NCBI RefSeq assembly: GCF_010993745.1
Contig: NZ_WOTN01000002.1
Coordinates: 620,001 to 684,000, forward strand
Direction: 5' to 3'
DNA from: Fodinicola acaciae
GTDB taxonomy: Bacteria; Actinomycetota; Actinomycetes; Mycobacteriales; HKI-0501
Length of the DNA stretch: 64,000 bases
This document shows positions 42,981 through 51,950 of this stretch, one piece after another (position 1 is the first letter of the stretch; every line of letters starts with the position of its first letter). Under the pieces are notes generated by a model. That model saw only the letters and a program-made list of their open reading frames with translations, was not told the origin of the DNA and did no database searches. The translations under genes and the position numbers were made by a program.

Positions 42981-43371
42981 GTGACACCCTTCGTTCCTCA
43001 CCCGCTCGGCGTTACAGGTGCGTGCGGGCCCATTTCACGCGCGGCCGTGCGGCGTTAACCGTCTGAGCCGGGGGAAGTCGCGGCGCCGGCCCCTTTCACC
43101 GGCACCGCGAAACAGTAGCACTCGTCACCATCCGGACCGTCGCGGGCCGTCGGCGTGTCCGGAAAATCCCTGCCTGACCTGCGATATCGGCATGTCAGCG
43201 CAGGCATGTCGAGCAAGATCAACGATCATGCGCGTATCGCATCATCGGCAATGTGAAGAAGTCCTGCGGGGATTCCGCATGTGGCCAATGCCATCCGGCT
43301 CGCTGAACGCTCGTTAAGCACGTCGCCGTACCGTTAGGCTGGCGTTGCAGGGACTGGCTGGGAGGTGCGCG
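42981..43371. promoter_or_regulatory. Structured leader of the M23 gene and divergent promoters
   Basis: On the minus strand TACTGT (43112-43117) is a good -10, putting the start near 43105 and leaving a leader of about 125 nt. The leader has stable GC stems (GGTGCCGG.../GGCCGGCGCC) and AGACGGTTAACGCCGCACGG, which loosely recalls the CGACAGCTAACxCCG end of c-di-AMP (ydaO) riboswitches. These often precede wall-peptidase genes in actinobacteria. The match is weak. The rest, 43140-43371, leads to the cobalamin-binding gene and shows nothing else clear. Confidence 0.3.
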
Positions 43372-43791
43372 ATGGCCACGGAGTTGCGGAGCCGGATCCG
43401 GGTGGTGGTCGCCAAGCCGGGCCTGGATGGCCACGACCGAGGCGCCAAGGTGGTGGCGCGGGCGCTGCGCGACGCCGGCATGGAGGTCATCTACACCGGC
43501 CTGCACCAGACGCCGGAGCAGATCGTCGAGACGGTGATCCAGGAGGACGCCGACGCGGTCGGCCTCTCGGTGCTCTCCGGTGCGCACATGACACTGTTCA
43601 CCAGGGTCACCGAGCTGCTCAAGGAACGCGGCGCCGACGACGTGGTCGTCTTCGGCGGCGGCATCATCCCGGACGCCGACATCGCCGAGCTGCAGCGGCT
43701 CGGTGTCGCGAAGGTCTTCACGCCTGGCGCGGCCACCATGACCGAGATCGTCGACTGGGTCCGCGCGAACGTCGCCTCGCCGGTCGGCTGA
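43372..43791 (+). CDS. Cobalamin-binding subunit of methylmalonyl-CoA mutase type
   Basis: This 139-residue stand-alone B12-binding domain has the base-off motif in [20 protein letters not shown] (D-x-H-x2-G, with His ligating cobalt), [10 protein letters not shown], and [13 protein letters not shown]. It matches the small subunit or C-terminal domain of acyl-CoA mutases. No large mutase subunit is nearby, so the partner must be encoded elsewhere. ATG 43372 follows GGGAGGT. Role in propionate or methylmalonyl-CoA isomerisation is inferred from family. Confidence 0.88.
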   Translation: MATELRSRIRVVVAKPGLDGHDRGAKVVARALRDAGMEVIYTGLHQTPEQIVETVIQEDADAVGLSVLSGAHMTLFTRVTELLKERGADDVVVFGGGIIPDADIAELQRLGVAKVFTPGAATMTEIVDWVRANVASPVG

Positions 43792-43858
43792 CCCGGCTCG
43801 GGCAAATCGCAGCCGTACGGTCGTGGCTGGGGCGATACTCGGCTCGGAGGAGCCGACG

Positions 43859-44386
43859 ATGCCGGGGATCGAGAAGCCACCACCGCCACAGCCATCGCGC
43901 GACGCACTCGTGCTTTTCGCGGGACGCCAGACGCCGCAGTCCATCGCGCTGGCCACCGTGGGTGGCGTGCTCGTCCTGGCGCTCGTCGCGTTCACGCTCG
44001 GCGATTCGAGTCGCCCGTGGATCTTCCTGGTGTGCGCGGCGGTCGCCGTCGTCTTCGTCGGCGTGATGGTGTTCCGGGCCAGCAGGACCAAGGCCGACCC
44101 GGTGCCGGTCTTCGCCGCGGACCGGCGCGGCGTCTGGTATCGGACCAGCGGACCCGAGCTGGAACACGCGCCGTGGCACGCCATCGGGTCGATCACCGCG
44201 TACGGCCGCTATCTGATCCTCAACCCGGCGGCCGGACGGCTGCCCGGCAGCGGCATGTCCGGCCAGGTCACCGTCGCGGTGTGGAACGTGACCTGGGGAG
44301 GCGTGCCCAACCCGAGCATGCGGTCGGTCCGGTATGCGCTGCGATATCTCGCCGGCGACCGGGTGGAGATGCTTGGCTGGTGGTGA
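43859..44386 (+). CDS. Two-helix membrane protein with PH-like domain
   Basis: This 175-residue protein starts MPGIEKPPPPQPSRDALVLF with GGAGGAG 6 nt upstream. Two hydrophobic helices lie at about 30-50 and 55-76. The C-terminal beta-rich part (FAADRRGVWYRTSGPELEHA, PWHAIGSITAYGRYLIL) resembles bacterial PH or YcxB-like domains. No specific family was recognised. It lies 67 bp after the cobalamin-binding gene and upstream of sucC. Confidence 0.6.
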   Translation: MPGIEKPPPPQPSRDALVLFAGRQTPQSIALATVGGVLVLALVAFTLGDSSRPWIFLVCAAVAVVFVGVMVFRASRTKADPVPVFAADRRGVWYRTSGPELEHAPWHAIGSITAYGRYLILNPAAGRLPGSGMSGQVTVAVWNVTWGGVPNPSMRSVRYALRYLAGDRVEMLGWW

Positions 44387-44489
44387 CGAGTGCAATCGGC
44401 CACAGGACGCCGGTCGCGTGTCGTACGCCCGATGGCGTGTCGATAGTCTCCGGAACAGTCACCGGCGATGAGGACGAGGCGGTACGGCA

Positions 44490-45656
44490 GTGGATCTGTA
44501 CGAGTATCAGGCGCGGGACCTGTTCGCCAAGCACGGCGTACCTGTGCTGGACGGCGCGGTGGCCGACACCGCCGCGGAGGCGAAGGCGATCGCCGAGCGG
44601 TTCGGTGGTCAGGTGGTCGTGAAGGCGCAGGTGAAGACCGGCGGCCGCGGCAAGGCCGGCGGCGTGAAGCTGGCCGACGACCCGGCCGACGCCGAGGCCA
44701 AGGCGGGCCAGATCCTCGGCATGGACATCAAGGGTCACACCGTGCACCGGGTGCTGATCGCGCAGAGCGCCGAGATCGCCGAGGAATACTACGTCTCCTT
44801 CCTCCTCGACCGGTCCAACCGTACGTTCCTGGCGATGGCCAGCGTCGAGGGCGGCGTCGAGATCGAGGTCGTCGCGGCCACCAAACCGGAGGCCCTCGCG
44901 AGGATCCCGGTCGACGCGCTGAAAGGTGTCGACGAGGCCAAGGCGCGGGAGATCGCCGAGGCGGCCAACTTCCCCGCCGAGCTGGTCGAGCCGGTCGCCG
45001 CGGTGCTGGTGAAGCTGTGGGAGGTGTTCACCACCGAGGACGCGACGCTGGTCGAGGTCAACCCGCTGGTGAAGACCAGCGATGGCACCGTGTTGGCGTT
45101 GGACGGCAAGGTCACGCTGGACGACAACGCCGACTTCCGGCAGCCGGAGCACGCGGCGCTGGTCGACAAGGCGGCGACCAACCCGCTGGAGGCCAAGGCC
45201 AAGGAGCTCAACCTCAACTACGTCAAGCTGGACGGCGAGGTCGGCATCATCGGCAACGGCGCCGGCCTGGTCATGTCCACGCTGGACGTGGTCGCCTACG
45301 CCGGTGAGAAGCACGGCGTGAAGCCGGCGAACTTCCTGGACATCGGCGGTGGCGCGTCCGCCGAGGTGATGGCCAACGGCCTGTCGGTGGTGCTCGGCGA
45401 CGAGGCCGTACGCAGCGTCTTCGTCAACGTCTTCGGCGGCATCACCGCCTGCGACGCGGTGGCCGACGGCATCGTCAAGGCGCTGGGCATCCTCGGCGAC
45501 CAGGCGACCAAGCCGCTGGTCGTACGGCTGGACGGCAACAACGTGGTCGAGGGCAGGAAGATCCTCACCGACGCGGCGCACCCGCTGGTGACGCTGGTGG
45601 ACACGATGGACGACGCGGCCGCCAAGGCCGCCGAGCTTGCGGCTGTGGGGGCCTAG
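44490..45656 (+). CDS. sucC: Succinate-CoA ligase beta subunit
   Basis: This is a 388-residue subunit of the TCA enzyme that makes succinate and ATP or GTP from succinyl-CoA. It has an N-terminal ATP-grasp domain ([40 protein letters not shown]), EVNPLV, and a C-terminal domain with [30 protein letters not shown] and [18 protein letters not shown]. The start is GTG 44490. The sucD gene follows after 3 bp, so both are one operon. Confidence 0.97.
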   Translation: MDLYEYQARDLFAKHGVPVLDGAVADTAAEAKAIAERFGGQVVVKAQVKTGGRGKAGGVKLADDPADAEAKAGQILGMDIKGHTVHRVLIAQSAEIAEEYYVSFLLDRSNRTFLAMASVEGGVEIEVVAATKPEALARIPVDALKGVDEAKAREIAEAANFPAELVEPVAAVLVKLWEVFTTEDATLVEVNPLVKTSDGTVLALDGKVTLDDNADFRQPEHAALVDKAATNPLEAKAKELNLNYVKLDGEVGIIGNGAGLVMSTLDVVAYAGEKHGVKPANFLDIGGGASAEVMANGLSVVLGDEAVRSVFVNVFGGITACDAVADGIVKALGILGDQATKPLVVRLDGNNVVEGRKILTDAAHPLVTLVDTMDDAAAKAAELAAVGA

Positions 45657-45659
45657 GTC

Positions 45660-46571
45660 ATGGCGATTTTCCTGAATGAGAACAGCAAGATCGTCGTCCA
45701 GGGGATGACCGGCTCGGAAGGCATGAAGCACACGCAGCGGATGCTTCGCGCCGGCACGACGGTCGTCGGTGGCGTCAACCCACGCAAGGCCGGCCAGAAG
45801 GTCGACTTCGAAGGCAACTCGCTGCCGGTCTTCGGCACGGTCGCCGACGCGATGGCCGAGACCGGTGCGGACGTGTCGGTGATCTTCGTACCGCCGGCGT
45901 TCGCCAAGAGCGCGGTCATCGAGGCCATTGACTCGGGTATCGGCCTGGCCGTCGTCATCACCGAGGGCATCCCGGTGCACGACTCGGCGGCCTTCTGGGC
46001 GCACGCGGTCGCGACCGAGGCTGAGTCTCCGGGGACACCCCGAACCCCGAGGACGCGGATCATCGGCCCGAACTGTCCCGGCATCGCCAGCCCCGGCAAG
46101 TCCAACGCCGGCATCATCCCGGCCGACATCACCGGCCCGGGCTCGATCGGCCTGGTGTCGAAGTCCGGCACGCTGACCTACCAGATGATGTACGAGCTGC
46201 GTGACATCGGCTTCTCGACGGCCGTGGGCATCGGCGGTGACCCGGTCATCGGCACGACGCACATCGACGCGCTGCAGGCCTTCCAGGACGACCCCGAGAC
46301 CGAGTCGATCGTGATGATCGGCGAGATCGGCGGCGACGCCGAGGAGCGGGCGGCGGCGTACATCAAGGAGCACATCACCAAGCCGGTCGTCGGTTACGTC
46401 GCCGGTTTCACCGCGCCGGAGGGCAAGACGATGGGCCACGCCGGCGCGATCGTATCCGGCTCCTCCGGCACCGCGCAGGCCAAGAAGGACGCGCTGGAGG
46501 CGGCCGGCGTCACCGTCGGCAAGACCCCGAGCGAGACCGCCCGCCTGCTCCGCGACCGCGTCAAGGCTTAG
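45660..46571 (+). CDS. sucD: Succinate-CoA ligase alpha subunit
   Basis: This 303-residue subunit binds CoA and carries the phosphohistidine. It has [76 protein letters not shown] and [20 protein letters not shown] with the active His. Between [13 protein letters not shown] and RIIGPNCPG there is a short Pro/Thr-Arg insert ([10 protein letters not shown]), longer than in E. coli. The downstream side is a repeat-rich gap of 674 bp. Confidence 0.97.
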   Translation: MAIFLNENSKIVVQGMTGSEGMKHTQRMLRAGTTVVGGVNPRKAGQKVDFEGNSLPVFGTVADAMAETGADVSVIFVPPAFAKSAVIEAIDSGIGLAVVITEGIPVHDSAAFWAHAVATEAESPGTPRTPRTRIIGPNCPGIASPGKSNAGIIPADITGPGSIGLVSKSGTLTYQMMYELRDIGFSTAVGIGGDPVIGTTHIDALQAFQDDPETESIVMIGEIGGDAEERAAAYIKEHITKPVVGYVAGFTAPEGKTMGHAGAIVSGSSGTAQAKKDALEAAGVTVGKTPSETARLLRDRVKA

Positions 46572-46610
46572 AGGCCGCGCGAATAGGGGAACGACTTCTT
46601 AACCTTCTTG

Positions 46611-46680
46611 TACGGCGCGAAAGTGTCGTACGTGGTTGGTGGAATGGCCCCCACCCAGTGACGGGTGGGGGGTGGGTTAG
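46611..46680 (+). repeat. Divergent R-type element, copy R5
   Basis: Blocks GCGCGAAAGTGTCGTACG, GGAATGGCCCCCACCCAGTG, GGGTGGGGGGTGGGTTAGAG keep the order of R1-R4, but the downstream CGCGTGGTTACTTA and GTTGATCTTGGT blocks are missing. It is paired head to head with R6. Confidence 0.7.
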
Positions 46681-46720
46681 AGGCCTTTCGCCATGACGAA
46701 AATTTTGCGCCATGGGCGTG

Positions 46721-46768
46721 CCTCTCGACCCACCCCCGCCCCGAGCACTGGGTGGGGGCATTTCGTGC
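46721..46768 (-). repeat. Divergent R-type element, copy R6, inverted to R5
   Basis: Read on the minus strand, CACGAAATGCCCCCACCCAG, then GGCGGGGGTGGGTCGAGAGG, aligns with R5 through its whole core. R5 and R6 can therefore fold on each other over about 115 bp. Confidence 0.65.
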
Positions 46769-46778
46769 GGCACGTGGC

Positions 46779-47205
46779 GAGCGCCGGCATTTGTGTGGGG
46801 CTCGCCGAGTGACGTTATTTGCCCGGCGTTCGCCGAGCGACGCCTTTTCTGTGTCGCTGAGCGGTGAACGACGTACATCAACCGGCGGTCAACGAGCGCC
46901 GGCATTTGTGTGGGGCTCGCCGAGTGACGTTATTTGCCCGGCGTTCGCCGAGCGACGCCTTTTCTGTGTCGCTGAGCGGTGAACGACGTACATCAACCGG
47001 CGGTCAACGAGCGCCGCACATTTCTCGGCTCTCGGTGAGTGGCGACGTTTGTCCGGTGGTCGCGGCCGTGGCGACATTTGGGCGGCTCTCGGTGAGTGGC
47101 GCCGTTTCTGTGACGCCGAACGCCCAACGACGGACGTTAGGCGGCAACCGGCAACCGGCAACCGGCAACTGGCGAGGGCCGGACATTTGGTCGGTGCGTA
47201 CGACA
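46779..47205. repeat. Hierarchical tandem array between sucD and the DUF6350 gene
   Basis: Two identical 115-bp units start near 46779 and 46894, and a third degenerates after about 20 bp. Inside each unit are four related pieces of about 29 bp aligned on GAGYGRCGNC-ATTT, for example GAGCGCCGGCATTTGTGTGG, GAGTGACGTTATTTGCCCGG and GAGCGACGCCTTTTCTGTGT. Diverged pieces continue to about 47205 (GAGTGGCGACGTTTGTCCGG, GAGTGGCGCCGTTTCTGTGA), plus a run of CGGCAAC. About thirteen pieces can be counted. The array has no start-to-stop coding logic, and reading frames through it lack conserved features. Confidence 0.85.
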
Positions 47206-47245
47206 GTCTCGCGCCGGAGCGGTCGGTGGGAAGGCTGCCAACGGC

Positions 47246-48682
47246 GTGTCCGGGCCGGGACCGGGGGATGTGGCTGTCAGAGTGGATCGAGTGACGGACG
47301 TGCTGGAGCCCGGGACCGAGACCGGCGAGCTGCCGAAGCCGGATCCCGACCGCCGGCCGGTGCCGCTGTGGCTGGCCGCCGCCAGCACGACCGGTTGGGC
47401 CGTGCTGACCAGCATGGGGCCGCTGCTCGCGGTCGTCCTGCTCACCTGGGTCGTCGACGCCGGCAACGGCACGAAGGCGATCGACGCCGTACGCATCGGC
47501 ATCGGCATCTGGCTGCTGGCACACGGCGCCAGCCTCAAGATCGGCGGCCTGCTGGTCGGCCTGGCGCCGATCACGGTGACCGCGCTGACCTGCTGGCAGC
47601 TGGTACGCGCCGGCACCAACGCCGGCCGGGCGGTCGGCGCCGACAACCTCAAGCTCGGTGCCAAGGTCGTCGCGACGGTCGCCGCCTGCTACACGCTGGC
47701 CGGCGCGATCGCCGCCGCGGTGGTCCTGGGCGGTCCGGCCGAGGTGCCGATCCTGCCGGCGGTCGCCTCGGTCGCCACCCTCGGCCTGCTCGGCAGCGCG
47801 CTCGGCGTGCTGCGGCTGGAGCGCGTACGCAAGGACCTGCTCTCGCGGTTTCCCCGGCCGGCGCTGGTGATCGGCCGCGCCGGCCTGGCCGCCGCCATCG
47901 CGGTGCTCGGCGCGGGCGCGGTGGCCGCGGCCGCCGGCCTGGTCCTGCACTGGCAGCGGACGGCCGCGCTGATGGGCAGCCTCGACGGCGGTCCGGTCGG
48001 CGTGATCGGCCTCAGCCTGGTCTGCCTGCTGTACGTACCGACCGTGTCGATCTGGGGTGCCGCCTATCTCACCGGCCCCGGCTTCATGGTCGGCGCCGGC
48101 ACGCACGTCGGCCTCTTCGGCGTCAGCCTCGGACCGCTGCCGGCGATCCCACTGCTCGGCGGCATTCCGTCGGCGGCCGCACCCTGGCCGGCATACGTCC
48201 TGCTGGCGCTGCCGGTCGCGGCCGGTGTCGGCGCGGCGCTGATCCTAAAGCGGTCGACCGCATGGCCGCGGGAGTGGTCGTGGCGATTCGGTTACGCGGC
48301 GCTCACCGGTCTGGTCTCCGGGGTGCTGCTCGCGGCGGCGGCGCTGGCCGCGGCCGGTCCGCTCGGGGCCGCGCGGCTCGCCGCGATCGGTCCGTCCGGC
48401 TGGCAGGTCGGCCTGTCCGGTGGCCTGGAGATCGCGCTTGGCGCCGCCGGCCTGGTCGCCTACGACTACGGCCGCGAGTGGTGGCTGGAATATCGGCAGG
48501 AGCGTGCCGAGCAGCTCACCGAGCCGCTGCAGACAGAGCCGGCCGCCGAGGACTCAATCACCGAGGACTCAATCACCGAGGACTCAATCACCGAGGAGCC
48601 AGCCACCGGGGACCAGTCGACCGAGGCGCTGCCGGCCGAGTCACCGGCCGGCACCGATAGGCCCGACGAGCCGGAAAACTGA
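47246..48682 (+). CDS. DUF6350 (PerM-like) polytopic membrane protein
   Basis: This is a 478-residue protein. About ten hydrophobic segments span residues 38-410 (VPLWLAAASTTGWAVLTSMG, GIGIWLLAHGASLKIGGLLV, VSIWGAAYLTGPGFMVGAGT). The last motif and its position between sucCD and purNH match the actinobacterial DUF6350 family, whose mycobacterial member PerM supports cell division. The cytosolic tail contains three perfect copies of EDSIT encoded by 15-bp tandem repeats. Starts at GTG 47246, 47270 and 47291 are all possible; 47246 has GGGAAGG upstream. The preceding tandem array separates it from sucD. Confidence 0.82.
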   Translation: MSGPGPGDVAVRVDRVTDVLEPGTETGELPKPDPDRRPVPLWLAAASTTGWAVLTSMGPLLAVVLLTWVVDAGNGTKAIDAVRIGIGIWLLAHGASLKIGGLLVGLAPITVTALTCWQLVRAGTNAGRAVGADNLKLGAKVVATVAACYTLAGAIAAAVVLGGPAEVPILPAVASVATLGLLGSALGVLRLERVRKDLLSRFPRPALVIGRAGLAAAIAVLGAGAVAAAAGLVLHWQRTAALMGSLDGGPVGVIGLSLVCLLYVPTVSIWGAAYLTGPGFMVGAGTHVGLFGVSLGPLPAIPLLGGIPSAAAPWPAYVLLALPVAAGVGAALILKRSTAWPREWSWRFGYAALTGLVSGVLLAAAALAAAGPLGAARLAAIGPSGWQVGLSGGLEIALGAAGLVAYDYGREWWLEYRQERAEQLTEPLQTEPAAEDSITEDSITEDSITEEPATGDQSTEALPAESPAGTDRPDEPEN

Positions 48683-48684
48683 AA

Positions 48685-48716
48685 CCGGCCGCGGCCCGAG
48701 TCGGGGCCGCGGCCGG
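48685..48716. terminator. Bidirectional GC hairpin
   Basis: CCGGCCGCGGCCC and GGGCCGCGGCCGG are perfect complements flanking a 6-nt loop between convergent genes. Confidence 0.75.
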
Positions 48717-48737
48717 CGGGACCAGCGTGCGTGCTGG

Positions 48738-49166
48738 TCAGTAGCTACTCGTTGCGGCCGAGCCGGCCAGGATGACGACGAAGATGATGTAGAGGATCGT
48801 GCACAGGCAGATCAGGCCGTACCAGCACGAACCGATGATGATGTTGATCTTGGCGAGCCGGTTGGCGTTGGCGAACGCCTCCTGCGCGCCGGCCGCGTTG
48901 CCCTGCAGTGCGGCGTTCTTGCCCTCGTTGTTCTTGATCAGCACGAAGATCGCCATCGGCCAGAACAGCAGGAAGCAGGCGACCAGCTTGCCGACGCTGA
49001 CCTCACCACTCGGGCCACCCGGCTGGCCGGAGCCGCCGTAGCCACCGCCACCGGAGTACGGCGGCTGGCCACCGTACCCACCCGCGCCGGACGGCTGGCC
49101 GTAACCGCCTGGCTGTTGGCCGTAGCCGCCCGGCTGCTGGCCGTATGGATCCTGGCCGTATGCCAT
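48738..49166 (-). CDS. CD225/dispanin-like membrane protein
   Basis: This is a 142-residue protein. The first 55 residues are Gly/Tyr/Gln/Pro repeats (QQPGGYGQQPGGYGQPSG). Two hydrophobic segments (KLVACFLLFWPMAIFVLI and INIIIGSCWYGLICLCTILY) flank the loop KNNEGKNAALQGNAAGAQEA, the AxxxS/A-rich intramembrane pattern of dispanins. A role in membrane shaping or protein-protein contact is only a family guess. ATG 49166 follows AAGGAG. Confidence 0.72.
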   Translation of the reverse strand: MAYGQDPYGQQPGGYGQQPGGYGQPSGAGGYGGQPPYSGGGGYGGSGQPGGPSGEVSVGKLVACFLLFWPMAIFVLIKNNEGKNAALQGNAAGAQEAFANANRLAKINIIIGSCWYGLICLCTILYIIFVVILAGSAATSSY

Positions 49167-49333
49167 TTCGCAAACTCCTTGGCGGTCTCGACGACGACCC
49201 CGTCGGTCGCTCGTCAGTTATCCCTTTACCGGCCGCAGCGTACAGGCCGCTGGCCACCCCCCGTCACGACGGGGCTCGGTCCTCCGCACACCAGTGCACC
49301 TGCGGGGACACAGCGTAGCCGCACTGACACCGG

Positions 49334-51364
49334 TCATCTGACACCGACACACTGGCGAACTTTCTGCGGGTTGTCGCCAGCGGCGGTGGCGCACTGGCCG
49401 GCCGGAGTGTTCATGAACAGGAACAGCCCGCCGACAAGTACGGCGCTGACCAGCAGCGCCATCGCGCCGAGAGCGACGCCGGCCAGGGCCCTGCCACGTC
49501 CGCGCGCGCGGCCGGCGGCGACCTGCCGGATGCCGAGCACACCGACGACGATCGCCGGTACGCCGAAGTAGAACCCGCCGAACACCAGCGATGTGAGCAG
49601 GCTGACTATGCCGAGGAGCACAGCCAGTATGCCGAGCGCGGAGGATGGGCGACGGGTGTCCGAGATTGGCTGCGGCGCTGGCTGTGGGGCTGATTGTGAG
49701 GCTGGCTGTGGGGCTGGCTGTGGACGCGGCGGCGTTGAGACCGGCATGCCGTATGCCGACAGCGGCACCCCGGACACCGGCGGTGTCGCGTCCGGTGGGG
49801 TGGGGGTGAACGCCGGCGGTGGTACGGGCCGCGCGCTTCCTCTGGCCGGAAGTCGCTGCGGCAGCGGCGGTACCTCGTCGGCTGCCGGGGTCTGGCTCGC
49901 CGGTGGTGCGGAGGTCGGTGGCGGCTCGGAGGTAGGTGGAGGTGCGGAGGTTGTCGGTGGTGCGGAGGTTGGTGGAGGCGTGGAGGTTGTCGGTGGTGCG
50001 GAGGTCTGTGGCGGCGTGGAGGCTGGTGGTGGCGCGACTGGTACGGCGGCGACGGCGCGGGTGGGCGGTCGCGGCGCTTCTGTGGCTGGTGCCGAGCCTT
50101 TCGCCGGATCCGTCGGCGCGGTCGCGACGGGCTGTGTCGTGGACGGCGACGGCGTACTCGTCGGTTCAGCGTCATCCGCCGGCGCTTCGATCGCTGACGT
50201 GGCCGGCGTCGGTGCGGCGAGCGTCGGTGCGTCTGCCGGAACTGTGGCCGAGGGTGCGGCTGGCGTTGTCGGTGGGGCCGTGGCCGGCGATGCGTGTGGA
50301 GTTGTCGCTGGTGGCGGTGGTACGGCTGACGGCTGCGCTGATGTCGTAGCCGCGGCTGGGGTCGTGTCCGGAGCCGTAGCTGGAGGCGGTGCTGTGGTGG
50401 TTGGTGGTGGCGCCGGCTTTGCCGCCGACTGAGATGCGGTCGGCGGTGTGGCCGGTGGCGGTGTGGCCGGAGGGGGAACCACGGCTGGCGACGGGGCTGG
50501 CGACGCAGCTGTCGTTGGAGGTGCGGTTGTGGCTGGCTCCGCCTCAGGCGTTGTCGGCTGCGGCTGTGCGGTTGGCTGCGCGGCAGTCGGACCTGCGGTT
50601 GGCGACGTGGCCGGAGTCGCGGCAGGCGGAGGCGCGGCTGGAGGGGATGCGGCTGCCGCTGGTTCCGCGGCCGAAGGTGGGGTGGTTGGAGGTGGCGCTG
50701 TCGGCGACTCGGTGGTCGCCGGCGGTGTCGCGGCTGGCTGCGAGGTCGCAGGTGTGGCCTCCGGAGTTTCGCTCGCCGCAGGCTGAGTCGCGCTCGGAGG
50801 CGTAGCTGTCGGTGGTGCGGTTGGTGGCGCGGCACCAGTTGGAGCCGACGACGCGGGAGGAGCCGGCGGCGTATCCGTCTGCGGCGCCTCGGCTGCTGCT
50901 GGCGCGGTCGCCGCTGGCGACGCGGATTTGGCGGCCGTCGTGGGAGGCTGCGGCTCCTCAGCTTGCGGTCGCGCCGTCGTCGGTTGTGTAGGCGTCGGCT
51001 GTGTAGCCGAAGCCGGCGGCTCCGAGGTTGCTTGCGCGTCTGATGCCGCGACGCCTGATGACGCAGCGGTCGGCCATGCTGGTACGGGCTGCGCCGCGGC
51101 CGGTGGCGTGTCCGCCGGTTCCGCCGGCGACCCGCCGACCGGCGTGACCGGCTCGAACCACGAGGCCGTCGTAGCCGTCGGTGGCGGCGCGCCGGCGGGC
51201 AGCACCACGGTCTCCTCCGGTGTACGCGGAGGTGTCGGGCCGGAAGGGATCTCCCACCAGCCAGGTGGACCGGCCGCGGCGGGATCGGGACGTACGACGG
51301 TGGTCTCGTCCGCGGACGGGGACGGCTGGTCGGGTTTTGGCGCCGGCCGATTCGGATCGGTCAT
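49334..51364 (-). CDS. Pro/Ala/Thr-rich protein with C-terminal DUF4190 region
   Basis: This is a 676-residue protein. It starts MTDPNRPAPKPDQPSPSADE, and about residues 60-560 are almost wholly P, A, T, S and Q with drifting repeats such as SAPPTTS and TPPPTSAP. The C-terminal 115 residues have two membrane helices (ALGILAVLLGIVSLLTSLVF, ALAGVALGAMALLVSAVLVG) with the DUF4190 spacing, then a short outer tail with two Cys. The tail probably spans or decorates the wall side or forms a disordered cytosolic arm. ATG 51364 has GGAAGGG rather far upstream. No function is known. Confidence 0.7.
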   Translation of the reverse strand: MTDPNRPAPKPDQPSPSADETTVVRPDPAAAGPPGWWEIPSGPTPPRTPEETVVLPAGAPPPTATTASWFEPVTPVGGSPAEPADTPPAAAQPVPAWPTAASSGVAASDAQATSEPPASATQPTPTQPTTARPQAEEPQPPTTAAKSASPAATAPAAAEAPQTDTPPAPPASSAPTGAAPPTAPPTATPPSATQPAASETPEATPATSQPAATPPATTESPTAPPPTTPPSAAEPAAAASPPAAPPPAATPATSPTAGPTAAQPTAQPQPTTPEAEPATTAPPTTAASPAPSPAVVPPPATPPPATPPTASQSAAKPAPPPTTTAPPPATAPDTTPAAATTSAQPSAVPPPPATTPHASPATAPPTTPAAPSATVPADAPTLAAPTPATSAIEAPADDAEPTSTPSPSTTQPVATAPTDPAKGSAPATEAPRPPTRAVAAVPVAPPPASTPPQTSAPPTTSTPPPTSAPPTTSAPPPTSEPPPTSAPPASQTPAADEVPPLPQRLPARGSARPVPPPAFTPTPPDATPPVSGVPLSAYGMPVSTPPRPQPAPQPASQSAPQPAPQPISDTRRPSSALGILAVLLGIVSLLTSLVFGGFYFGVPAIVVGVLGIRQVAAGRARGRGRALAGVALGAMALLVSAVLVGGLFLFMNTPAGQCATAAGDNPQKVRQCVGVR

Positions 51365-51395
51365 CGTCGTCTCAAGATCCCTTCCACCGCCACAC

Positions 51396-51435
51396 AAAAG
51401 CCGCGACGCGGACGCTACTGCATCCGGGTCGCGGC
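51396..51435 (-). terminator. Rho-independent terminator
   Basis: On the minus strand GCCGCGAC...GTCGCGGC is followed by TTTT. It ends the 51450-51722 gene and separates it from the long Pro-rich gene. Confidence 0.75.
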
Positions 51436-51449
51436 TTCGCGTACGGCCG

Positions 51450-51722
51450 TCAGCTGGTCGGCACGGTGGGCCCGAAGGCGATCACGCCGGCGATGTTCAG
51501 GATGAGGCCGATGATGTGCAGCACCAGGAAGATCGCGCCGACGATGATCGCCGCCTGCGGCAGCTTGGTCTGCAGGCCGGAGCTGGCTGCCTGGCCCTTC
51601 GAGACGAAGCCGAGGATCAGTCCGGCGATCGGCCCGATGATGAAGCAGATGATCGAGACGACGATGCCGATGATCGCCAGGACGTTCGGCGTGTTGCTCT
51701 GCTGCGCCGGTTGTGCGTTCAT
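51450..51722 (-). CDS. Small DUF4190-like membrane protein
   Basis: This 90-residue protein starts MNAQPAQQSNTPNVLAIIGI. Two hydrophobic helices (NVLAIIGIVVSIICFIIGPI and QAAIIVGAIFLVLHIIGLIL) flank a short loop with GFVSKGQAASSG, the same pattern as the proteins at 1696 and 49334. ATG 51722 follows GGAGAGGGAA. It has its own terminator. Function is unknown. Confidence 0.72.
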   Translation of the reverse strand: MNAQPAQQSNTPNVLAIIGIVVSIICFIIGPIAGLILGFVSKGQAASSGLQTKLPQAAIIVGAIFLVLHIIGLILNIAGVIAFGPTVPTS

Positions 51723-51910
51723 TGCTTCCCTCTCCATTGATGGGTTCCCCGCGTCGCGCGAGCGGTGCGAAACCTCCGCTGCCGACCGCGACGACGGCAC
51801 ATCGTGTCGTGAGCTGTTGTGCCGGTCAAGCGTTGGCGACGGGTTCGGCGAAGGGTTGGGATGAACGGCGGTCAAGTCGACCCGTATGGAGGGCCTGCCG
51901 GATCGGACGT

Positions 51911-51916
51911 TAATCT
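51911..51916 (+). promoter_or_regulatory. purN: -10 element for purN
   Basis: TAATCT lies 35 bp before the CTG start of purN. A transcription start near 51923 would exclude the upstream ATG at 51861. No convincing -35 was seen. Confidence 0.4.
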
Positions 51917-51950
51917 GAAAGCTGCGGGTTCGGCATTCGGAGGAGCAGCC

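Noticed and set aside
46779-47205. CRISPR array
   Set aside because: The supposed spacers repeat along with the repeats in the 115-bp units, repeat pieces are degenerate, and no cas gene is present.
46864-48660. A 598-residue plus-strand frame crossing the tandem array into the DUF6350 gene
   Set aside because: It is out of frame with the membrane protein and its translation is Arg-rich without motifs.
51861-51863. ATG as the purN start
   Set aside because: It would add 30 residues not expected in the family and lies upstream of the likely -10 element.
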